DNA of 64,000 nucleotides. Source: Fistulifera solaris. Its lineage: Eukaryota; Bacillariophyta; Bacillariophyceae; Naviculales; Stauroneidaceae. Each line of letters starts with the position of its first letter. Positions within the stretch are counted from its first letter, which is position 1. The notes below the pieces were generated by a model, which saw only the letters and a program-made list of their open reading frames with translations, had not been told where the DNA came from and did not search any database. Location of the stretch: contig AP026151.1 in NCBI GenBank assembly GCA_030295235.1, positions 62,001-126,000 on the forward strand, in the 5' to 3' direction. The position numbers were made by a program, and so were the translations under genes. Positions 57,673 to 64,000 of this stretch are shown here, piece after piece.

Positions 57673-59138
57673 ATGCCTTTAAAAATCTTTCTGTCGATCT
57701 ATAGGCATTCAATTGTACTGCTTGTCTTCTTTCTGGCGCTCTCCAGCAGTCAATCTTCATCTTCTTATGACTGTGAAAACGAGGGATGCCCATGGACTGT
57801 TGCTCCTCCTGTTTGCGGTGTGAACGGCGTAACCTATGCAAATGAGTGTTTAGCTTTTGCCAAGTGAGTAGTTCCGCTTCCTTCACTAAGCCTGTCATGA
57901 TGCTCTTGCTGTATCGTGTGGAGGATGCTTTGTCATCGAAACAAGGATTTGCAGTTTTTTCTTTCTCTGCCCGTACTTAATCTTACTTCTTTTCCTCGCA
58001 GAATATACCAATTGCTTCCATCGGCCCTTGTTCCGGCGATGGCGATATTGCTTCTATTCCTTATGACGATGGCACGAATGCGACTATATCAATCATGCAG
58101 CGGTTTCGTAACGAGAATTTTATGCTGACAGGAAGAAGGAATCTAGATGATCTCGCACTTCCAGAAAACAATCCAACGTTTCATTTAGAGGAGCGAAAAG
58201 ACGATTCGATTCTCGAACAACAACCCTTGTTGTGGAGTCGTTTTACGTCAGATGGTTATGTCTATACGGCGGTTGTGACAGACGAGGATAACAGACGATT
58301 CTTACAAGAGTTGCAAAACATTTACGAGTCACGTAGCAATCGCTCCTTGATTGTCATAGGTCCTGACACACGAAAGGTTGTCACCGACAACCAGGATCGC
58401 TTGCCTTACTCTCCCATTGTTGAACTAGACTACGGGTTTGGGAATTCAGAGGGTGGATGTACTGGGACATTAATTGGGAAAAGTTCGGTTCTCACGGCGG
58501 CCCATTGTTTGTACAATTTCGTGGAGAAACAATTCACTAATCCCTTACGCATGGCTCCTGGTCGGTATCGTCAAGGAACCAATACAATTGAGCCTCACGG
58601 ACTCTTCGGCTTTCGCTATTCGACCTTTTTCACTACGTATCAATCGACAGGAGACGCACGCTACGATATGGGCGTCGCTACGTACAATGCAAACAGCCAA
58701 GGCAAATTTCCAGGTCAACTCGCAGGTACGCTTTGCTTGGCAGAAGCCGCGACACAAAAGCTTACGGCAGAAACTATTTTAGCTGGCTATCCGATGGATT
58801 TTCTTGACGGAAATCTAGCGGAATCTCGGGGTTGCAAGTGGAGTCTTGAGACTGGGATCATTTCACATGACTGTGATACAACAGGTGGACAATCCGGGGC
58901 CCCTATCGTCTCCTCGATGTCCGAAATGCTGGGAATTCACATCGGATATAATCCCAATACTTTTATCAACATTGCGCTCGGTTGGAACAATGCTACTTAC
59001 AGTTCGGTGTATGCATGGGCTCCCGATGCCAGGAGTTGTCCGGATCGAAGATTTTGTAGCAACTGCCCTGCCCTCGAGGGTCCTTTGAGGCGTACACTGT
59101 GTTCTCTGGTGTGCCTCTTGTTCGGTAATGCGGAATGA
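57673..59138 (+). CDS. Secreted Kazal-V8-like serine protease 6 (divergent member)
   Basis: Exon 1 (57673-57863/4) encodes a signal peptide (MPLKIFLSIYRHSIVLLVFFLALSSS) and most of a Kazal-like module (YDCENEGCPWTVAPPVCG, then VTYANEC). Its inhibitory loop is shorter than in the siblings and carries Trp where they have Leu. Exon 2 (58002-59138) holds the sixth Cys (IGPCSGDG), a pro-region (MQRFRNENFMLTGRRN), the mature start VIGPDTR and the protease: TAAHCLYN, YDMGVATYN, GGQSGAP, pocket His in LGIHIGY. The only intron lies after the Kazal exon; at its donor the frame fits only if one G is missing (AAGTGAG for AAGGTGAG), a likely assembly indel. No later introns. The C terminus keeps two Cys pairs (CPDRRFCSNC). 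About 442 residues. Confidence 0.86.
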
Positions 59139-59323
59139 TACTTCGAGTATGCTGTTGCATTCTTAACAACCTTGGATGAAGGAAATCAACGCACACCAGT
59201 AGAGAAACGCCGAATCAGTGGTCGTTTTATCGCGTGTTGAAGACTTTATTGATTACGCTAAACGCATCCTAGTGTTTAATCTCAAGAGAGATGATGGTGC
59301 AATAGATGGTTCACTGGAGCTGA

Positions 59324-60097
59324 TCATGCCAAGTCGTCACGATCTTTTCGCGTATCCTTTGGCTGAATCTTTTCGAGTAACTTGCTACAAAATTTCCAGG
59401 CTTGAACTGAGGCTGTTTGTAAGGAACCCACGGCTCGTTGTAGTTGCTGCTGCTGTCGGAGAGACTGGTCGTGTGAATAAAGCAATTGACGCAACGTATG
59501 TTGAAGTCGTTGCATCTCATGCTGCAGCATCATAACATGATTGTCTTGACGGTGCAACCGATCGTGTAGCAAGGCGATTTGGCTTTCCTGAGTATGATGA
59601 AGTTGAAGATATAGTTCGCGAAGCTGTGACTGAATGAGCTCCATTGCTTGAGCTTGACTTGCAGATGCAGCGTTGTTCAACGGCGCGAATCGATTCCCGG
59701 ACTCGTCGTGGCCCTGAGACCCATAGAATGGTTCAGCGATCCCTGTGCACATGCGACTTTGGTTTGAGATACTCTGGGACGGCACAGCGTATCTATGATG
59801 CGTGAACCTTTGCTGCAGTGGAATCGGACTGACAGTCACTTCTTCTTCAAGTTTGCTTTTGGGTGCATCAATACTTGCCGCGGAGTCTTTGTTCTTTGAT
59901 TCGCGGTTGACAATCTTTGCGCGGGAACGTTTGCCGGCTATCGCCGTTGCCCCTTGCGGCTCCTCATCGGATGATTCCAAGAGGTAAATTGTCGCTTTGC
60001 GCTTTCGTTGATTGTTCTCCGTCTCGTTCGCCTTTTTCTGCTCGGAAATGAAATCCAGATCTTTCTTGTTGTCAGCAATGCTGCGTGAAGTATTCAT
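59324..60097 (-). CDS. Coiled-coil protein, probably nuclear, unknown function
   Basis: This is an unbroken 257-residue frame. The N-terminal half is charged and disordered, with basic clusters (NQRKRKATIYLLES; GKRSRAKIVNRESK) that could be nuclear signals and an ESSDEEP casein-kinase-2-like acidic site. The C-terminal half (about 145-235) is Gln/His/Leu rich with heptad spacing (LRELYLQLHHTQESQIALL; MQRLQHTLRQLLYSHDQSL), predicting a coiled coil. There is no signal peptide, so it is unrelated to the flanking secreted proteases. I do not recognise the family. Confidence 0.6.
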   Translation of the reverse strand: MNTSRSIADNKKDLDFISEQKKANETENNQRKRKATIYLLESSDEEPQGATAIAGKRSRAKIVNRESKNKDSAASIDAPKSKLEEEVTVSPIPLQQRFTHHRYAVPSQSISNQSRMCTGIAEPFYGSQGHDESGNRFAPLNNAASASQAQAMELIQSQLRELYLQLHHTQESQIALLHDRLHRQDNHVMMLQHEMQRLQHTLRQLLYSHDQSLRQQQQLQRAVGSLQTASVQAWKFCSKLLEKIQPKDTRKDRDDLA

Positions 60098-61264
60098 GAT
60101 CGGCTTGTGCGGGTTTAATCAAATGACAGTGAGGAGATGTTATGCTGCAAACAAAAACTATTACGTAGCAACAAAAGTGAGGGAAAGGACACATGAGAAG
60201 CCCCCTGCAAGAATACACCGGATCGTATCATTCTTTTTTGCGCACGGAGGATTCTTCGACGCGATGTTGCAGAGAGGGTGATTGATTCGCCGAGTGTCAC
60301 GCAATCCCGCACGTATCAACATACCTGGACGTTTCGTCTCTTATTTCCTTTTCCTCTGTTTTGAAAAGGTATGTTAATATGAGTAACGGCGATATGGAAT
60401 GCAACAAACTTTTGTCGAGCGATCGTAGCGAACGAATAAAGATGACAATGAAAGAAGAAGGCGATCGAACTGATTGCGTACCAGGTATCCCGTTGACATG
60501 CATGCGTGTATGAACAAACTCGGTGCGACGATGATCTCGTTCCGTTATATCGGTTACCAGTACCATGCGCGACACACAAAGGTACTACGCACGCAAAAGA
60601 GCAACTAGAGAGGTCTCTAGAGTATGTAAACGCAAATGCTAGGCGTCATTGGGGAATAATTCGTTAAAAATTCTACTGTTTAATCTCTACAGAGGGACAG
60701 CGCGATGGACGATTAGGCCTATAATGCCTTCTCTTTCTCTGTGTCAAAGAGGCTTGCAGAAGGGAAAAATGATTTGTACCTGGTAGGGGACCTACGGATG
60801 TCCCCACTCATGACGATACGTGATCTGTCCTCCCATCGGTTATTTCTGTCCGTCCCACCGTCCGTACGCGCCAGCAGGACCATGAAACCGTTAACAACAG
60901 TACACAAAAAAGCACTGTTCTATCTTCATAGGTTTACCGCGAGAGTCATTCCAAGTCGGAGAACTCAAATTCTTTCGCATTATCGTATGTGGCAACTTTA
61001 TTAATCGTTCCTTTTCGCGAAAAATATGATGCAACACCCAACTTTCAATTCGACAAACAAAGTTAAGTATGTTTGAAGATCTTTCGATGGATCGCAAGTT
61101 TCGAAAACGACATCACAAAGCGGAAAACAGCGGTGGCAGACGTTCCTTCACGGTCGTTTAGACTGACTCTGGATGATTTATCTACAAAGTCATGTAATTC
61201 TGATCACCGTAAAGTCTAAACAATCACTTTTTCCCTTTCAATTTGGTCCTTTCCCAAGGAAGGA
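60098..61264. other. Intergenic, with one arm of a 35-bp inverted repeat
   Basis: No gene is recognised. The left arm of a perfect inverted repeat lies at 60785-60819; its partner is at 62211-62245. A word AACTCGGTGCGACG at about 60517 recurs near 62292 in direct orientation. Confidence 0.5.
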
Positions 61265-62245
61265 CTCGTCGTTTACTAAGATAATTTTATTGAGAAATTA
61301 GCGTTCGTGACCGGACTCGTCCTTTACGTAGGGAAGATGTAGGGAAAATTTATTGAGAAAACCAGCGTTCGTGACCGGACTCGTCCTTTACGAAGGGAAA
61401 ATGTAGGGAAAAGTAATTGAGAAAACTAGCGTTCGTGACCGGACTCGTCCGTTACGAAGGGAAAATGTAGGGAAAATTAATTGAGAAATTAGCGTTCGTG
61501 ACCGGACTCGTCCTTTACGAAGGGTAAATAATGATTAAGGACGTATAAAAATGTAGGGAAAGTTTATTGAGAAAACTAGACTACTTGTACGTACATCGAA
61601 AAATAGTGAGAGAAGTAACTTTCGTTGTTGGATTCCTTAGAGTTTGGTCTCGTTACCGAAGCGAATATTGTTGCAAGCATCTCCTATAACAATTAAATAA
61701 CAATATCACTTTCATGAAGAAACGAGACTAATCCTCATCAACTTATTGCAACGAAATTATGTCGCTATATAAACTATTCTTTATTACCTCGCTCGCCTTG
61801 TTTCGTCGTCGGCAAGCCCGATTTGTTGCGCTTGACTGGGACGGCTTCCTAAAAGTACCAAGATTGATTTGGACTTTGAGATAAAGGCACATCGTAATTT
61901 GCGGTGTAATTAATTGAACGACTGACTACTCTTTTTTCGTTTTCGACGATGACAGAAATTGTGACATCATCTGGTAGCTTCATTGCTGCTTCAATATATG
62001 CTGGAACCGTTGCTTTTGGACTCTGATTAATTCCTTTTCGTGTTGCCCATACCGTCACGTTGGGCGGAGCATTGTCTCCGACTTCGCAAAAAAAAAAAGA
62101 TGTGTGCTATTGCACGGTGTGAAGGGAGAGCCGTTGAGAGGCCGGCTGGCGTGGCCGGCAGGCGTTTGCTTATTCGCTTTCGAGTTACACGTGGAAGTGA
62201 CGTCATGGGGGTATCGTCATGAGTGGGGACATCCGTAGGTCCCCT
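60785..62245. repeat. Perfect 35-bp inverted repeat, arms 1.4 kb apart
   Basis: The left arm (60785-60819) begins AGGGGACCTACGGATGTCCC and the right arm (62211-62245) is its exact reverse complement. Each arm itself holds a GGGGAC-8-GTCCCC hairpin. Identity ends sharply on both sides. The interior has no transposase-like frame. It may be the ends of a non-autonomous element or two copies of a short dispersed repeat. Confidence 0.75.
61265..61580. repeat. Tandem repeat of about 60-65 bases, about 4-5 copies
   Basis: The word GCGTTCGTGACCGGACTCGT recurs at about 61302, 61364, 61429 and 61492, each followed by a TTTACG(A/T)AGGG / ATGTAGGGAAAA / TTGAGAAA block. The copies are imperfect and the array fades at both ends. 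It has no coding potential. Confidence 0.88.
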
Positions 62246-62699
62246 AAAGTCGTTGCACGGTTGAGTGCTATTTGTTTGAAGAAAAATGAATGAACTCGGT
62301 GCGACGGTCATTCCTACGATGTGACACACACATTGTGGGCGTATGCGAAAAACTTAGACGTGGATACTGAAAGCCCAATGACAACACGAAAGAACACAAC
62401 TACGTACAGTATTTCTATATTTATCAATACCGTTTGACGCTGGATCGCTACTGGAAAATTGAAGTTTGATAAAGAAATAATAGGAAATAGTATCAGGTTT
62501 TTATCGGAAGAGTTTTCGTCACAGTAGACAGTTGTCGTGCGAATTTGTCCGAAGTCCGAAATTTTGAAACTCAACGGTCACAACGGCGCACCTCGGGGAC
62601 AAAAAGAAAAACGAAAAAATATTGCCACCCAAGAAGGAAAACACAACAACAATAGGATTCGAGAGCCTTGCTTTGCTAACAACCACTTCCTCAATCAAC
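61581..62699. other. Intergenic, upstream of protease 7, with the second arm of the inverted repeat
   Basis: No gene is recognised. It contains the right arm of the 35-bp inverted repeat (62211-62245) and an A run at 62088-62098. The protease 7 promoter must lie at the right end. Confidence 0.45.
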
Positions 62700-64000
62700 A
62701 TGACTTGGTATTCGTTTCTCAGTATATCAATAGCTATAATAGCAGTGAGTTTGCTCGCACCAAGCAGTCTCACTGTGGTCGTTTCAGCACAAGAAGTACA
62801 ACAACCGACCTACGATTGTCGAACCGGCTGTAGTTTGGATGCCAACATCAATGGACCTCCTGTGTGCGGCATCGATCAACTGACTTATTTGAATGAATGT
62901 TTAGCGGTGTGTCAAAACGTGGCGATCGTACATTACGGTCCGTGCAATCAAGATGGTTCGATTTCCGAAAGTGAGCTCTCCACCGATTCAGAGGTAGTTA
63001 CGATGGAGCTCATGACACGATTTATATCACGAGGATATCGTTTCGTGTCGAAAAACACCAGATTTCTGAGTCAGCCGGAGAATATAGAAGAGTCGGTTGT
63101 TGTGAGTGCGGCCGAAAGCGCGAGTGTTGGGGCTGTGGAAGACATTGAGCCGTATTTCGTTTTATTCACTCCCGATGGATATGAATACGCTTATCGTGCC
63201 ACCGACTCGTTGCCTTCGTATCCTGGACCGACACCGTTGTATATGGGAATGCAACAGCTACGGGAACGTAACTTAGCTATCATCGGTGCCGACACGCGAA
63301 CGGCCATCACGAATACTCGAGCCTATCCGTATCGGACGATCGGCGAGGCCGACTTTGGTACGCTCGAAGGCGGCTGCACGTTAACCATGATTTCGCGCAA
63401 TGCAGCAATCACAGCTGGGCACTGTGTTTACAATTTTCAAAACAAAGTTCCTATTCAAATGAAACGCATTGCGCCAGGGAGATATAGAGACAGTTCCGGA
63501 AACACGGTAGAACCCTTTGGTACCTGGGAAGTGGAAACGATGCAAACTTTTGGGCAATTCAAAGCACAGGGAAATATGACATTCGATTTGGCAGTAGTGA
63601 CGTTTGCACCAGAGACACGCGACAACATGCAGAATTGTCCATACGTCTATCCTGGAGATGTCGTTGGGTTCCTTTCATTAGATAGAGCTCAAACCAGCGG
63701 AGGGCGCGTCAGTGATAGTCGACTCGCGTCTTCCACTATTACCGGATACCCTGCAGACTTTCCGAATGGTGTAATGGCAACATCAGGAACGTGCTCCAAA
63801 GGTAGGTCATATTTTCGGGGACGAGTACGTTTAGCTTTGACCGTAATACCGATATCCTCATTCTTCGCATTCTCTCAAGCATGGCATTCTGATCACGAAC
63901 ATTTTGCCTACCATTACTGCGATACGTTTGGTGGGAATTCCGGGTCAGCAGTGATCACGAGTGGAAATGTTGTAATAGGAGAGCACGCGTATGGCTTCTA
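62700..64000 (+). CDS. Secreted Kazal-V8-like serine protease 7, partial at right edge
   Basis: Exon 1 (62700-63801) runs from the signal peptide (MTWYSFLSISIAIIAVSLLA...VVVSAQ) through a Kazal-like module (YDCRTGCSLD, GPPVCGIDQLTYLNEC, VAIVHYGPC), a pro-region (MTRFISRGYRFVSKNTRF), the mature start IIGADTR, His (TAGHCVYN), Asp (FDLAVVTF) and ITGYPAD. The introns after CQ and VY seen in proteases 1, 2 and 4 are both absent. A 78-base intron (63802-63879) sits at the third, phase-1 site. Exon 2 gives YHYCDTFGGNSGSA with the catalytic Ser and IGEHAYG with the pocket His, then the window ends. The Kazal module is most like that of protease 5. Confidence 0.88.
   Translation, partial: MTWYSFLSISIAIIAVSLLAPSSLTVVVSAQEVQQPTYDCRTGCSLDANINGPPVCGIDQLTYLNECLAVCQNVAIVHYGPCNQDGSISESELSTDSEVVTMELMTRFISRGYRFVSKNTRFLSQPENIEESVVVSAAESASVGAVEDIEPYFVLFTPDGYEYAYRATDSLPSYPGPTPLYMGMQQLRERNLAIIGADTRTAITNTRAYPYRTIGEADFGTLEGGCTLTMISRNAAITAGHCVYNFQNKVPIQMKRIAPGRYRDSSGNTVEPFGTWEVETMQTFGQFKAQGNMTFDLAVVTFAPETRDNMQNCPYVYPGDVVGFLSLDRAQTSGGRVSDSRLASSTITGYPADFPNGVMATSGTCSKGRSYFRGRVRLALTVIPISSFFAFSQAWHSDHEHFAYHYCDTFGGNSGSAVITSGNVVIGEHAYGF

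Noticed and set aside
1-57864. Programmed ribosomal frameshifting as the cause of the frame breaks
   Set aside because: The sites share no slippery heptamer or downstream structure, vary in base and direction, and hit unrelated genes. Sequencing indels explain them more simply.
60785-62245. Complete DNA transposon between the 35-bp arms
   Set aside because: There is no transposase-like frame inside and no target-site duplication visible at the arm ends.
1-64000. tRNA, rRNA or organellar insert
   Set aside because: No convincing cloverleaf, rRNA core or organelle-like AT-rich coding stretch was found by eye. A covariance-model scan would be decisive for small RNAs.

Overview
The window reads as nuclear DNA of a diatom, probably a pennate one. 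The evidence is compact GT-AG introns of about 60 to 80 bases, a plastid-type bipartite leader on one protein, a stramenopile-type myosin, secreted beta-propeller and fasciclin proteins, and a silaffin-like tail on one secreted enzyme. The species cannot be fixed from the sequence alone. No rRNA, convincing tRNA, CRISPR array or virus-like element was seen.

Layout: 1-3747 (-) MscS-like channel with an EF hand, running off the left edge. 4219-6603 (-) two secreted fasciclin genes. 7409-10681 (-) UNC-45/CRO1-type myosin chaperone, divergent from 12051-15403 (+) p300/CBP-type acetyltransferase. 15529-17490 is a 426-bp satellite. 17828-18916 (+) is a plastid-type indole-glycerol-phosphate-synthase-like protein lacking most catalytic residues. 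19068-22718 (-) is a myosin heavy chain. 23652-24101 (-) is a small membrane protein. 24902-29958 (-) holds two J-domain paralogues with a repeated Cys3His motif, separated by a 206-bp repeat rich in heat-shock-element-like dyads. 30777-34325 (+) is a bifunctional fucokinase/GDP-fucose pyrophosphorylase. 34490-36927 (-) is an EST1/SMG7-like protein. 38200-39754 (+) holds two small paralogues of unknown function. 40577-43310 (+) is a membrane-anchored beta-propeller protein.

43903 to 64000 is an array of seven secreted serine proteases (five on -, two on +; the last is cut by the right edge), interrupted by a coiled-coil gene (59324-60097), a minisatellite and repeats. Each protease has a signal peptide, a Kazal-like six-cysteine inhibitor module, a conserved pro-region, and a V8-like (S1B) protease domain with an intact His/Asp/Ser triad and the pocket histidine linked to Glu specificity. 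One ends in a Pro-rich repeat and a silaffin-R5-like Lys/Ser tail. This array is the most interesting system here: self-inhibited extracellular glutamyl endopeptidases, at least one possibly bound to the silica wall.

Many long genes change frame by one base, usually at a short homopolymer, while homology continues across the break. This looks like residual assembly error rather than gene decay, so genes are annotated over their full spans.
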